Assembly: GCF_032921865.1 (NCBI RefSeq)
Contig: NZ_CP136684.1
Location: 1,532,501-1,596,500 of the forward strand
Length of the DNA stretch: 64,000 nucleotides
Reading direction: 5' to 3'
Source: Thalassospira lucentensis
GTDB lineage: Bacteria; Pseudomonadota; Alphaproteobacteria; Rhodospirillales; Thalassospiraceae
Shown: one piece after another, positions 1 to 8,439 of the stretch
How positions within the stretch are numbered: the first letter of the stretch is position 1
Layout of the letters: each line of letters begins with the position of its first letter
Notes under the pieces: model-generated
The model's input: only the letters and a program-made list of their open reading frames with translations
Told to the model about the DNA's origin: nothing
The model's database searches: none
Translations under genes and position numbers: made by a program

Positions 1-252
1 CTCCATTGTCTCGTAACGATACCAGGTCCCTTCAGGATAGATCACCATCACCGGGCCCAATTCGCAGCGATCAAGGCACCCGGCGGTATTAATCCGGGTC
101 ATCGGCAAACCAAGTTCTTTGGCGCGGATTTTCATGTAATTGCGAAGCTTTGTCGCGCCTTTGGTATTGCAGCATCCGCGTTCGTGTCCCACGGGACGCT
201 CGTTCTGGCACACGAAAACATGCGCCTGATAAAAATGTGCCTCGGTGGTCAA
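1..252 (-). CDS. Thioredoxin-like [2Fe-2S] ferredoxin domain protein (3' end outside window)
   Basis: The C-terminus runs off the left edge; 84 codons are visible. Four cysteine positions typical of thioredoxin-like [2Fe-2S] ferredoxins can be seen: Cys15 in VCQNERPVGHERGCC, Cys27/28, and Cys59 and Cys63 in CLDRCELGP. Proteins of this family bind one 2Fe-2S cluster and are thought to act as small cytoplasmic electron carriers; no partner is evident. The start is TTG at 252, because no ATG lies in frame between the preceding stop and the first cysteine. It follows the DUF6489 gene by a few bases, so the two are probably cotranscribed. The family call is firm; the role is unknown. Confidence 0.75.
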   Translation of the reverse strand, partial: MTTEAHFYQAHVFVCQNERPVGHERGCCNTKGATKLRNYMKIRAKELGLPMTRINTAGCLDRCELGPVMVIYPEGTWYRYETME

Positions 253-257
253 GCTGA

Positions 258-518
258 TCAGTCCTTGGTGTTCTTGCCAGTGCTGTTGCCGGCAGCGTTA
301 AACTGGCTCCAGAAGGCTTTCTGGAGCTGTTCCCAGTTCTGCATGCCTTGCGGCAGCCACGTATTGAGCATGGTTTCGGGATCCATCGCCGCAAGATTGG
401 CTTTCATACGGTCCTCGATATCTTTCATTAAGGCCTGCTGCATGGGTTGCACATCAGGCAGACCAAAAAAGGTGCGCAGTTCTTCCGGTGTGCAATCGAT
501 ATCCACGGAAACTTTCAT
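258..518 (-). CDS. DUF6489 family protein
   Basis: A complete 86-residue protein that begins MKVSVDIDCTPEELRTFFGLP and continues through a helical middle with a DVQPMQQALMKDIEDRM stretch. This matches what I recall of the alphaproteobacterial DUF6489 family, whose function is unknown. No signal peptide or membrane segment is present, so it is probably cytoplasmic. A GAGGAG ribosome-binding site lies nine bases upstream of the ATG. The ferredoxin gene begins just after its stop, suggesting a two-gene unit. The weakly phasin-like length and amphipathic character are not enough to name a role. Confidence 0.7.
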   Translation of the reverse strand: MKVSVDIDCTPEELRTFFGLPDVQPMQQALMKDIEDRMKANLAAMDPETMLNTWLPQGMQNWEQLQKAFWSQFNAAGNSTGKNTKD

Positions 519-805
519 CGCCCTGATCTCCTCGGTTTGATTTTATGGTTTTTGTTACGCCCATTATGGACGCCCCTGCGTTGCTTTCTCAATCACTATC
601 GCCCCCCATTCCGCTCCAATCGGTTAAAATCCGATAAAATCGTAATATTTTGCCATTCCCATCCATTTGGCCCCCTTGCCTTTCCATTCAGGGTCTTTAC
701 CCTTACATCCATAAAAGATGAGAAATGGGAACGCCACCCCTCCCGCAACCCATAAAAAGCTCGCCACCCACATAGTAAAACCGGACGGGCACAGGACACG
801 ATGCC

Positions 806-2857
806 ATGAAACTCGCACAGAACAATCTCGGTTCGGAAACCAGCCCCTATCTTTTGCAGCACCGCGACAATCCGGTGCATTGGCAGCCCTGGAGTTCCGA
901 AGTTCTGGCCGCCGCCAAGGCAGCAAACAAACCGGTTCTTCTGTCGGTCGGTTATGCGGCATGTCACTGGTGCCACGTCATGGCGCATGAAAGTTTCGAG
1001 GATGATGGCATCGCAGCCCTGATGAATGAGCTGTTCGTCAATATCAAGCTCGACCGCGAAGAACGCCCCGACCTTGATAGCGTCTATCAAAATGCGCTGG
1101 CCTTGCTAGGCCAGCAGGGCGGATGGCCATTGACCATGTTCCTGACGCCGGACGCCGAGCCCTTCTGGGGGGGGACCTATTTCCCCAAGGAAGCACGCTA
1201 TGGCCGCCCGGGATTTGGCGATGTTTTGAAATCGGTAGCAGAAATCTATGCCGAACAGCCCGAAAATATCCGCCATAACGTCACGCAAATCGGTCAGGCC
1301 CTGCTTAAAATGAATAGCGGTGCCACCGGCTCGGTGCCATCGCTTGCAATGATCGATCAGTGCGGGCATGGCTGTTTGCAGATTATGGACGGGGAAAATG
1401 GCGGCACCAATGGCGCACCGAAATTCCCACAACCAAGCCTTCTGGCCTTTATTTGGCGTACGGGTGTTCGCACCAACAATACGGAGCTTAAACGCATTGT
1501 CCGCCATAGTCTTGATCGCATGTGTCAGGGCGGTATCTATGACCATGTCGGCGGCGGTTTTGCGCGTTATGCCGTCGATGACCAATGGCTGGTGCCGCAT
1601 TTTGAAAAGATGCTGTATGACAATGCGCAGCTGATTGATCTTCTGTGCGATGTCTGGCGTGAAACCGGCAACCCGCTTTATGAAGCCCGCATTTCCGAAA
1701 CCATCGACTGGATCCTGCGCGATATGAGGATCCCCGGCGGAGCCTTTGCCGCCAGCCTTGATGCCGACAGCGAGGGTATAGAAGGCAAGTTCTATGTCTG
1801 GGACGAAGCCGAAATTAACGCCATTCTTGGTAATGATGCCGCCCTGTTCAAGGATATCTATGACATCAGTCCCACGGGAAACTGGGAACATAAAAATATC
1901 CTGAATCGCACGCAATCGGGCCTTGGCCTTGCGGACCGGACGACGGAAAAGAAACTTTCGGAAATACGAACAAAGCTTTTGGCAGTGCGCAACAAACGCA
2001 TCTGGCCGGGATGGGATGACAAGGCTCTGACCGACTGGAACGCAATGACCATCGCAGCTTTGGCTGAAGCCGCAATGGTGTTCAAGAGCGCAGACTGGCT
2101 TGATTATGCAAAGCTTGCCTATAATTTTGTGATCAACAGCCTGATGACTGGCGAAAGCAATGACCGGCGCTTTCTGCACAGTTATCGCAATGGCAAGGCA
2201 CAACATGCCGGGATGCTTGAAGATTACGCCCATATGATCCGGGCAGCGCTTCGGCTGTACGAATGCTTTGGCGAGGATGCATATCTTCGCGAAGCCATCG
2301 AGTGGTGCGAAACGGTCGAAACCCTGTTTGCCGATGCCAAGGGGGGTTATTTCCAATCGGCCTCGGATGCCGACGATCTGGTGGTTCGGCAGAAACCACA
2401 TATGGATAATGCGGTTCCGGCTGGCAATTCGGTGATGGCGCAAAATCTGGCGCGGCTTTATGCGCTGACCGGCGAGACCAGATATCGCGACCGAGCGGAA
2501 GTCACCATTTCCGCCTTTTCGGGGCGATTAAACGAACAATTCCCCAATATGCCGGGACTGCTTCTGGCAGCCGAAATGCTGCAAAACCCACTTCAAATCG
2601 TACTGGTTGCGAAGGAACGCAGCCAGATTTACCTGGAAATGCGCCACGCAATCTTTGCCGCCTATTTGCCGAACCGGGCGATTACCATCCTTGCCGATAC
2701 CGATGCCCTGCCCGATCTTCACCCGGCCAAGGGCAAAACGGCGATCGATGGCCATGAAACCGCCTATGTCTGTCAGGGACCTGTCTGTTCTGCGCCAGTA
2801 ACCAATGCCCCGGACCTTGCCAAACTGCTTGCCGATCTGCCGACCAGCGCGGCATAA
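806..2857 (+). CDS. DUF255 thioredoxin domain-containing protein (YyaL/SPATA20 family)
   Basis: 683 residues, full length for the family. The N-terminal thioredoxin-like DUF255 domain carries a CHWC motif at residues 53-56 in the context YAACHWCHVM. The remainder is an alpha/alpha toroid related to N-acylglucosamine 2-epimerases, including the conserved stretches GGIYDHVGGGFARYAVD and VPHFEKMLYDNAQL. Members are widespread, and their biochemical role is unsettled; a redox or sugar-processing function is inferred from the folds. An ATG at 801 runs into an immediate stop, so the ATG at 806 is used. A 287-base gap to the divergent DUF6489 gene holds both promoters but no recognisable motif. Confidence 0.9.
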   Translation: MKLAQNNLGSETSPYLLQHRDNPVHWQPWSSEVLAAAKAANKPVLLSVGYAACHWCHVMAHESFEDDGIAALMNELFVNIKLDREERPDLDSVYQNALALLGQQGGWPLTMFLTPDAEPFWGGTYFPKEARYGRPGFGDVLKSVAEIYAEQPENIRHNVTQIGQALLKMNSGATGSVPSLAMIDQCGHGCLQIMDGENGGTNGAPKFPQPSLLAFIWRTGVRTNNTELKRIVRHSLDRMCQGGIYDHVGGGFARYAVDDQWLVPHFEKMLYDNAQLIDLLCDVWRETGNPLYEARISETIDWILRDMRIPGGAFAASLDADSEGIEGKFYVWDEAEINAILGNDAALFKDIYDISPTGNWEHKNILNRTQSGLGLADRTTEKKLSEIRTKLLAVRNKRIWPGWDDKALTDWNAMTIAALAEAAMVFKSADWLDYAKLAYNFVINSLMTGESNDRRFLHSYRNGKAQHAGMLEDYAHMIRAALRLYECFGEDAYLREAIEWCETVETLFADAKGGYFQSASDADDLVVRQKPHMDNAVPAGNSVMAQNLARLYALTGETRYRDRAEVTISAFSGRLNEQFPNMPGLLLAAEMLQNPLQIVLVAKERSQIYLEMRHAIFAAYLPNRAITILADTDALPDLHPAKGKTAIDGHETAYVCQGPVCSAPVTNAPDLAKLLADLPTSAA

Positions 2858-2885
2858 AGAACCGGTGATGTGGCGCCTGTCCATT

Positions 2886-2911
2886 TCCGATGTTTCACGT
2901 GAAACATCGGA
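2886..2911. promoter_or_regulatory. parS: parS centromere site (ParB-binding)
   Basis: The 16-base core TGTTTCACGTGAAACA at 2891-2906 is a perfect match to the canonical bacterial parS sequence. It lies within a perfect 26-base palindrome (2886-2911) in the gap between the DUF255 gene and ogt. ParB loads at such sites, which usually lie within a few kilobases to tens of kilobases of the origin. The probable oriC is 12 kb to the right, which fits. parAB themselves are not in the window. Confidence 0.92.
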
Positions 2912-2993
2912 TGGATGAGGCCTACCCCGCCCGCCTTACGCCCCGCTATCTCTATTTTACCTTTTGCCCCGCACGAACCGCAGGATTTCGCCA

Positions 2994-3479
2994 ATGCCCC
3001 AGATTTCGATGAACAGCCCGGTCGGGGCGATTACGGTTTTCGAGTTTGACGACAAAATTGTCGCGGTCGACTGGGGCTTTGTCGAGGATATGGAACCAAG
3101 TCCCGTCCTGAACGAAGCGAAGGCGCAGCTTAACGCCTATTTCACCGGCAAGCTCGATACCTTTGACCTGCCGCTGGCCCCTGATGGCACCGATTTCCAC
3201 AAGGCTGTATGGGAGGCGATGTGCAAAATCCCGCTGGGCAAAACCGCGACCTATAAGGATCTGGCGATTGCAGCCGGGGCACCAACGGCCTATCAGGCTG
3301 TTGGTACGGCCTGCGGGCTTAATCCAATCCCCATAATCATTCCATGCCACCGTGTTCTGGCGAGCGGCGGCAAACCGGGCGGCTATTCCGGCGATGGCGG
3401 ACTTGAAACCAAACGCGCGCTTTTGAAAATCGAAGGCGTCGATCTGGTTATCCCAAGCGATCAGGGCAACCTGTTCTGA
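2994..3479 (+). CDS. ogt: Methylated-DNA--[protein]-cysteine S-methyltransferase
   Basis: 161 residues. It transfers the alkyl group from O6-alkylguanine in DNA to its own cysteine, a suicide repair reaction. The active-site motif IIPCHRV is present, followed by the family's SGGKPGGYSGDGGLETKRALL block. The helix-turn-helix-like part (LGKTATYKDLAIAAG) precedes it. The frame is open back to a TTG at 2964, but the ATG at 2994 gives the usual N-terminus; an ATG at 3009 is a further option. There is no Ada-type regulatory domain, so this is the short Ogt form. The parS site lies directly upstream. Confidence 0.92.
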   Translation: MPQISMNSPVGAITVFEFDDKIVAVDWGFVEDMEPSPVLNEAKAQLNAYFTGKLDTFDLPLAPDGTDFHKAVWEAMCKIPLGKTATYKDLAIAAGAPTAYQAVGTACGLNPIPIIIPCHRVLASGGKPGGYSGDGGLETKRALLKIEGVDLVIPSDQGNLF

Positions 3480-3579
3480 ACAAAGCAGCACCTGCCGGAT
3501 AGCAAAATGCCGTTTTCTGACATAGACTTGGTCCATTGATCAGACAAGCGCCAAAATGGCGCATTAACGGGAGGTCTCC

Positions 3580-4554
3580 ATGACCAAAGCTTTCCGATTT
3601 TATGAAACCGGCGGCAGCGATGTCCTGCGTTTTGAAGATGTCGAGGTTGGTGCACCAGGTACCGGTGAAGTTCGCCTGCGACAGGAAGCCATCGGACTGA
3701 ACTATATCGATATCTATTTCCGTTCCGGGGTTTATCCGGCCCCGTCCCTGCCATCGGGCCTAGGGCTTGAAGGGTCGGGCGTGATCGAGGCGGTTGGTGA
3801 CGGCGTAACCGACCTTGCAGTTGGTGATCGGGTTGCCTATGCCGCACAGCCGCTTGGCGCCTATGCCGAGGCACGTGTAATGTCGGCCAAGGGTTTGGTT
3901 AAGATCCCCGACGGGATCACCTTTGATCTTGCAGCCGCCGCCATGTTGCAGGGTATGACGGCACAATATCTGCTGCGCCGAACCTATCACGTCAATAAAG
4001 GCGATACGATCCTCATCCATGCGGCAGCAGGCGGGGTTGGCCAGATTGTCTGCCAGTGGGCCAAACATCTGGGTGCCACCGTGATCGGCACCGTCGGATC
4101 GAAGGAAAAGGCCGAGATCGCCAAATCCAAGGGCTGCGATTATCCGATCCTCTATCGGGAGGAGAAGGTATCCGAGCGTGTCAAAGAGATCACAAACGGC
4201 CAAGGCGTTGAAGTTGTTTATGATTCCGTCGGTAAGGATACTTTTGACGACTCGCTGGATTGCCTGAAACGTCTTGGCATGATGGTCAGTTTCGGCCAGT
4301 CATCAGGCGCCGTCCCTCCCGTCCCGCTTAAAGCTCTTGCACCCGGAGCCTATTTCCTGACCCGTCCGAGCGTCTTTCAATATACCGCCACTCGCGAAGA
4401 GCTTCTGGCAACCGCGAACGAGCTATTTGACGTGCTGAAATCCGGTGTGGTGAAGATCGACATCGGTGCGACCTATGCCTTGGCGGACGCCAAACAGGCC
4501 CATGACGATCTTGAAGGCCGCAAAACCACCGGCTCGGTGATTTTGAAGCCGTAA
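3580..4554 (+). CDS. qorA: Quinone oxidoreductase (NADPH), zinc-independent MDR family
   Basis: 324 residues, the normal length. The N-terminal GroES-like fold (LNYIDIYFRSGVYPAP, LGLEGSGVIEAVGDGV) is followed by a Rossmann NADPH-binding segment with HAAAGGVGQIVCQWAKHLGA. The zinc-ligand cysteines of alcohol dehydrogenases are missing, which fits the QOR subfamily, which reduces quinones with NADPH. A small perfect hairpin (GCGCCA/TGGCGC, 3548-3562) and a strong GGGAGG ribosome-binding site come just before the ATG. It is monocistronic as far as can be seen. Confidence 0.93.
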   Translation: MTKAFRFYETGGSDVLRFEDVEVGAPGTGEVRLRQEAIGLNYIDIYFRSGVYPAPSLPSGLGLEGSGVIEAVGDGVTDLAVGDRVAYAAQPLGAYAEARVMSAKGLVKIPDGITFDLAAAAMLQGMTAQYLLRRTYHVNKGDTILIHAAAGGVGQIVCQWAKHLGATVIGTVGSKEKAEIAKSKGCDYPILYREEKVSERVKEITNGQGVEVVYDSVGKDTFDDSLDCLKRLGMMVSFGQSSGAVPPVPLKALAPGAYFLTRPSVFQYTATREELLATANELFDVLKSGVVKIDIGATYALADAKQAHDDLEGRKTTGSVILKP

Positions 4555-4577
4555 GACAGAATGCCATTGAAAACATG

Positions 4578-4602
4578 GGTTCCTGCCCTCGCGGGAATGA
4601 CC
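4578..4602. repeat. REP-like short palindrome
   Basis: A TTCCTGC...GCGGGAA dyad followed by TGACC, lying between two convergent genes. The shape resembles the abundant 'TTCCCGC-loop-GCGGGAAT' palindromes scattered in many alphaproteobacterial genomes. Only one copy was noticed in this window, so calling it a member of a repeat family is inference. It may also help end transcription of the quinone reductase gene. Confidence 0.35.
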
Positions 4603-4622
4603 GTTTGCAGCCAGAGGTAGGG

Positions 4623-5174
4623 TTAAACCCCTGCCTCTTCTTCTTCGGTGTGCCAGGCGCGGACATCACGTGCGATGGCATCGAAACGATCCGACAGACT
4701 AGCACTAGCAATGCGGCAGGGTGCAATTACGGCCTCGGCCCAATCGACATAGCGCAGGATCTGCTCACGGTCCCAGCCGACCGGCGTATCGGTCAGCATC
4801 GCGCCGACATTGGCGACCTTATCCGCCAGACGCACCAGTTTTGCGCCGTCGCTGAGATGCGGAGCGGTTTCGATCTGGCGGGCTTTACGGTCATCGCGTG
4901 GCAGGGCTTTGTCGTCACTGACCTCAAGCACGATATCGGCAATCATTTCGTTGAAACAGGCGGCAATTTCATCACGCGTCGCACCGCAATCCTCAATCAC
5001 GTCATGCAGAACCGCGGCACACAGCACATATTCGTCCGTGCCCGGTTCGCATTCGACGATCAGGCGCGAAACCTCGATCGGATGATTGATATAGGGTTCA
5101 TTAGCCGGGCCCTTGCGGCGCTGGTCACGATGCGCTCGGGCGGCAAAATCGACGGATTTCAGTAAAAGCTGCAT
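4623..5174 (-). CDS. HD-domain small alarmone hydrolase (Mesh1/SpoT-hydrolase-like)
   Basis: 183 residues consisting of a single RelA/SpoT-type hydrolase domain. It shows the N-terminal HRDQRRKG...PYINHP motif, the metal-binding VLHDVIED (HD plus ED) and a KLVRLADKVANV segment matching the usual KLADRLHN. There is no synthetase, TGS or ACT domain, which places it with single-domain alarmone hydrolases such as Mesh1. Family knowledge suggests hydrolysis of (p)ppGpp, possibly NADPH dephosphorylation; the substrate here is not shown by sequence. The C-terminus ends in a glutamate-rich tail. It is divergent from the small hypothetical gene at 5312. Confidence 0.85.
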   Translation of the reverse strand: MQLLLKSVDFAARAHRDQRRKGPANEPYINHPIEVSRLIVECEPGTDEYVLCAAVLHDVIEDCGATRDEIAACFNEMIADIVLEVSDDKALPRDDRKARQIETAPHLSDGAKLVRLADKVANVGAMLTDTPVGWDREQILRYVDWAEAVIAPCRIASASLSDRFDAIARDVRAWHTEEEEAGV

Positions 5175-5311
5175 CAGCCTTGAAAACGTAGTGGAAGAAC
5201 AGCACCAGAGTCACATGTGATTGCGGCCACTGCAAGCATTGATGGCTATCGACATCGAAAATCTGCGCCTTACATACAGGAAAGAGCCAAAATCAAGGAG
5301 GTGAGCGAGAC

Positions 5312-5614
5312 ATGCCCGGGGAAATGAACCTTAAGCTGATCCTGCAAAATACCGGCACCGAACCCCTGCATCTGACCAGTCTGGCACCGCAAACCGGCTG
5401 GAAATCCGCCCCACCCCATCATCTGGCTGCCAACAGCCAATCCGATTGCGAAATCGTTGCGGCTGACGAACTCACCATCACCCTGCGATACGGGATACAT
5501 CATATCGGGCTTCATCTTGGCAATGGAAAGCTTCAGGTCGAACCAGGTGACAGCAAACTGATCCGGCAGAAGCTTGACGGTCACATTGCCGAATTGACAT
5601 TGGCTTTAGCTTAG
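5312..5614 (+). CDS. Hypothetical protein, 100 aa
   Basis: The gene has an almost ideal AAGGAGGTGAG ribosome-binding site before its ATG, which argues that it is real. The product is soluble and beta-rich, with a start MPGEMNLKLILQNTGTEPL and a conserved-looking GWKSAPPHHL segment. There are no cysteine pairs and no signal peptide. The strand pattern and the 'WKSAPP' turn recall small beta-sandwich proteins such as aegerolysins, but the similarity is too weak to name a family. A 10-base palindrome TCACATGTGA lies upstream at 5211-5220, between it and the divergent alarmone hydrolase gene. Confidence 0.6.
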   Translation: MPGEMNLKLILQNTGTEPLHLTSLAPQTGWKSAPPHHLAANSQSDCEIVAADELTITLRYGIHHIGLHLGNGKLQVEPGDSKLIRQKLDGHIAELTLALA

Positions 5615-5628
5615 GGAAAGCAATCAGC

Positions 5629-6282
5629 TTAACTACGCAGATCGCGCATGCCATCAATCAAAATCTTGCTGCCGATTACGCCGAATACTGCGCCAAAAAT
5701 CCCGTCAACAACGCGGAAAAACCGCTGGTAGGCCCGAACGGCAACACCAGTGGAAAACAGCAGAGCATAGATGCCGTAAATAACCATTGCCGAACACGAC
5801 GCAAGTACCCCGATAACGATCAATGCAGGATGCGTGCCCTGGGCAGAGGCCAGAAACATCGAAACCGCCACCCACATCAATGCAGCCTTGGGATTGGTCA
5901 GAACAACGAGTAAGCCGGTGCGATAGGCAGTGAAACCAATCTTTGACGCAGGGCTATACAGATTATCGCGCGCGCTACCAACCGAACCAGAACCTTTCAA
6001 GCAAGACCACAACGATTTCAGCGCGAGATAAAGGAAATATCCCCCGCCCACCAGCTTCATCGCCGTCAGGCTCTGGGGGAAAGCATCAATGACCGCGCCA
6101 ATGCCAAAGGAAAACAGCACCGACCATATGAAAACGCCGGTGGCAACTCCCACAGCACTCAGCAATCCGGGCTGCCGCCCGCCGGAAAGTGCGGCTGATG
6201 ATACTGCCATCATGTTTGGCCCCGGCGATATCTGTGCCAAGGCAATCCCGACCATCACCGTCCCGAGTTCCATCATATACAT
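5629..6282 (-). CDS. LysE/RhtB family amino-acid exporter
   Basis: 217 residues, the standard length, with about six hydrophobic segments. The N-terminus carries the family signature IALAQISPGPNMMAVSSAALSGG, and the later block TNPKAALMWVAVSMF is also typical. Members export amino acids or their analogues across the inner membrane; the substrate cannot be read from sequence. The start is at or just after the MYMM run. It stands alone between convergent and codirectional genes; a second member of the family is at 61928-62602. Confidence 0.9.
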   Translation of the reverse strand: MYMMELGTVMVGIALAQISPGPNMMAVSSAALSGGRQPGLLSAVGVATGVFIWSVLFSFGIGAVIDAFPQSLTAMKLVGGGYFLYLALKSLWSCLKGSGSVGSARDNLYSPASKIGFTAYRTGLLVVLTNPKAALMWVAVSMFLASAQGTHPALIVIGVLASCSAMVIYGIYALLFSTGVAVRAYQRFFRVVDGIFGAVFGVIGSKILIDGMRDLRS

Positions 6283-6349
6283 GACGCCAAAGTCCTTTGC
6301 TGTTGATAGGAAACCCTATCACCGCGCAAAAGGAATTTTCAAACGCCAA

Positions 6350-6365
6350 TGTTTGACATGAAACA
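6350..6365. promoter_or_regulatory. Degenerate parS-like site
   Basis: TGTTTGACATGAAACA matches the canonical parS in 14 of 16 positions (mismatches at positions 6 and 9). It is intergenic, upstream of the LysE gene and downstream of the acetyltransferase gene, 3.5 kb nearer the origin than the perfect site. It may be a secondary ParB site or chance. Confidence 0.4.
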
Positions 6366-6385
6366 TTCCACGAAGAAGTAGCCGA

Positions 6386-6961
6386 TCAAGCCCGGTTGCG
6401 GCTGCGTGACTGCCATTCGGCGGCCAGAACCGCATAGATATATTCATCACCCCAGACACCGTTGAAGCGATCATTTTCGATCAGATGCGCCTCGCATCGC
6501 AGGCCAAGCCGTTCAACAATGCCGACCGATCCGATATTTTCGGTGTCAAGGCGAGCAAAAATTCGGTGAAAACCGAAATGATTGAAACCAAGATCAATCA
6601 TCGCCGATACGGCCTCGGTCGCATAGCCGTGGCCTGAAAAATCCGGATTGAAGATATAACCGACTTCAGCCTGAAGGGCTGCAATGCTGGCAAGTTTCAA
6701 AAGAACCTCTCCTAGGAGGGTATCATCGTCCCGGTTAATTACCGCCAAACGAAATACATCGCCTTCAGCATCAAAGGGCGCGGTCAGCACAACGGAAAAC
6801 TGTTCTGTCAGCACATTTGCCGCTGGAGGTGCAGCGTAAAGATAGCGATAGACCGATGGCTGGGAATGATAGGCAGCATATTGGTCAAAATCGCACGCCA
6901 TGAAGGGGCGAAGCGACAGGCGATTTGTCTGAATCGGTGTAGAGGGAAACGTAATTTTCAT
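6386..6961 (-). CDS. GNAT N-acetyltransferase (RimJ/RimL-like)
   Basis: 191 residues with the RimJ/RimL layout: TNRLSLRPFMACD at the N-terminus, a central YIFNPDFSGHGYATEAVSAM acetyl-CoA loop, and the ENIGSVGIVERLGLRCEAHL segment near the C-terminus. Such enzymes acetylate protein N-termini or small amines using acetyl-CoA; the target is unknown. It is followed by the LysE-type exporter on the same strand with a 100-base gap, so cotranscription is possible but not shown. Confidence 0.88.
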   Translation of the reverse strand: MKITFPSTPIQTNRLSLRPFMACDFDQYAAYHSQPSVYRYLYAAPPAANVLTEQFSVVLTAPFDAEGDVFRLAVINRDDDTLLGEVLLKLASIAALQAEVGYIFNPDFSGHGYATEAVSAMIDLGFNHFGFHRIFARLDTENIGSVGIVERLGLRCEAHLIENDRFNGVWGDEYIYAVLAAEWQSRSRNRA

Positions 6962-7112
6962 TGCAAAACAATATGTTATTTATGCTTTGCGCTATGTAGG
7001 CAGGTACTAGTCCCGCTTCAAGCGAAGTAAATCACAGTGGTTTGGCACGCCTACACAATGGACCCGCTTGTAGCAGACGCAGACTGCTTTACCGAGGCGA
7101 GCCAGAACCAAA

Positions 7113-7145
7113 CAAAAACCCCCGGCAGATTGCCGGGGGTTTTCA
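7113..7145 (-). terminator. Rho-independent terminator of rho
   Basis: A perfect 10-bp stem (ACCCCCGGCA 7118-7127 with TGCCGGGGGT 7131-7140) and a three-base loop. Read leftward it is followed by TTTTTGTTTGG. It sits about 35 bases past the stop codon of rho. A shorter T run on the other side gives some bidirectional character. Confidence 0.88.
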
Positions 7146-7176
7146 ATGATAGTTCGATTACAGGATCGAACTACGA

Positions 7177-8439
7177 TTAACCATTCATTGAATCGAAGAA
7201 ATCGTCATTGTTCTTCGTCGATTTGAGTTTGCCAAGCAGGAATTCCATCGCGTCCTGCGGACCCATCGGGTTGAGAATACGGCGCAGAACCCACATTTTG
7301 GAAAGCGCGCTTTTCTCGACCAGCAATTCCTCCTTACGGGTACCCGATTTAAGGATATCGATCGCCGGGAAGATACGCTTGTCAGACAGTTTACGATCCA
7401 GAATAAGCTCAGAGTTACCGGTCCCTTTGAATTCTTCAAAGATGACCTCGTCCATGCGCGAGCCGGTATCGATCAGCGCGGTTGCGATAATGGTCAGCGA
7501 GCCGCCTTCTTCAATGTTACGCGCGGCACCGAAGAAGCGTTTCGGGCGCTGCAGGGCGTTGGCATCGACACCACCGGTCAGAACCTTGCCTGAGCTCGGA
7601 ACAACGGTGTTGTAAGCGCGTGCAAGGCGGGTGATCGAGTCCAGCAGGATGACGACATCATGCTTGTGCTCGACCAAGCGTTTTGCCTTTTCCAGAACCA
7701 TTTCAGTAACCTGGACGTGACGCTGTGCCGGTTCGTCAAAGGTCGAACTGATGACCTCACCTTTCACCGAACGATCCATGTCGGTCACTTCTTCCGGACG
7801 TTCATCGATCAGAAGAACGATCAGATAGGCTTCCGGATGGTTTTCCTCAATCGCATGCGCAATGTTTTGCAGCATCACGGTTTTACCGGTGCGCGGCGGC
7901 GCGACGATCAGGGCACGCTGACCTTTGCCCAAAGGCGATACAAGTTCGATCACACGGTTGGTGATGTCCTTGTTGCCTTCCTGATCGAGGTGACGCTCCA
8001 TCTTGAGCGGCTCGTCCGGGTAAAGCGGGGTCAGGTTATCGAAATTGATGCGATGGCGGACTTTTTCGGGCGCATCAAAGTTGACTTTGTCGACCTTGAG
8101 CAGCGCGAAATAACGCTCACCTTCCTTGGGCGAACGAATCTGGCCTTCAACCGTGTCACCCGTGCGCAGACCAAAGCGGCGCACCTGGCTTGGCGAGACA
8201 TAGATATCGTCCGGACCGGCAAGGTAGTTTGCCTCGGGACTGCGCAGGAAGCCGAAGCCGTCCGGCAGAACCTCCAACACGCCTTCGCCGAAAATAGCAT
8301 GATCGTTTTCAGCCAGCTGTTTGAGAATTGCAAACATCAATTCCTGTTTACGGAGCGTGCTGGCGTTTTCGATTTCGAGTTCCTCGGACAGGGCAAGAAG
8401 CTCCGTCGGGGATTTCTTTTTGAGTTCCTGAAGATGCAT
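7177..8439 (-). CDS. rho: Transcription termination factor Rho
   Basis: 420 residues, the usual size. It starts with the Rho N-terminal helical region ([19 protein letters not shown]), then the cold-shock-like RNA-binding domain with [24 protein letters not shown], and the ATPase core with the P-loop APPRTGKT near residue 180 and Walker [17 protein letters not shown]. The C-terminal [20 protein letters not shown] block is the Q-loop region. It forms a hexameric helicase that ends transcription. It reads away from the origin and has its own terminator. The 335-base upstream gap may hold an autoregulated leader, as is known for rho genes, but no specific element is recognised. Confidence 0.98.
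   Translation of the reverse strand: MHLQELKKKSPTELLALSEELEIENASTLRKQELMFAILKQLAENDHAIFGEGVLEVLPDGFGFLRSPEANYLAGPDDIYVSPSQVRRFGLRTGDTVEGQIRSPKEGERYFALLKVDKVNFDAPEKVRHRINFDNLTPLYPDEPLKMERHLDQEGNKDITNRVIELVSPLGKGQRALIVAPPRTGKTVMLQNIAHAIEENHPEAYLIVLLIDERPEEVTDMDRSVKGEVISSTFDEPAQRHVQVTEMVLEKAKRLVEHKHDVVILLDSITRLARAYNTVVPSSGKVLTGGVDANALQRPKRFFGAARNIEEGGSLTIIATALIDTGSRMDEVIFEEFKGTGNSELILDRKLSDKRIFPAIDILKSGTRKEELLVEKSALSKMWVLRRILNPMGPQDAMEFLLGKLKSTKNNDDFFDSMNG

Noticed and set aside
1106..2443. 445-codon open frame on the minus strand
   Set aside because: It lies wholly antisense to the well-supported DUF255 gene and its translation lacks any domain pattern.
4575..5165. 196-codon plus-strand frame
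   Set aside because: Antisense to the alarmone hydrolase gene; no family resemblance and no ribosome-binding site.
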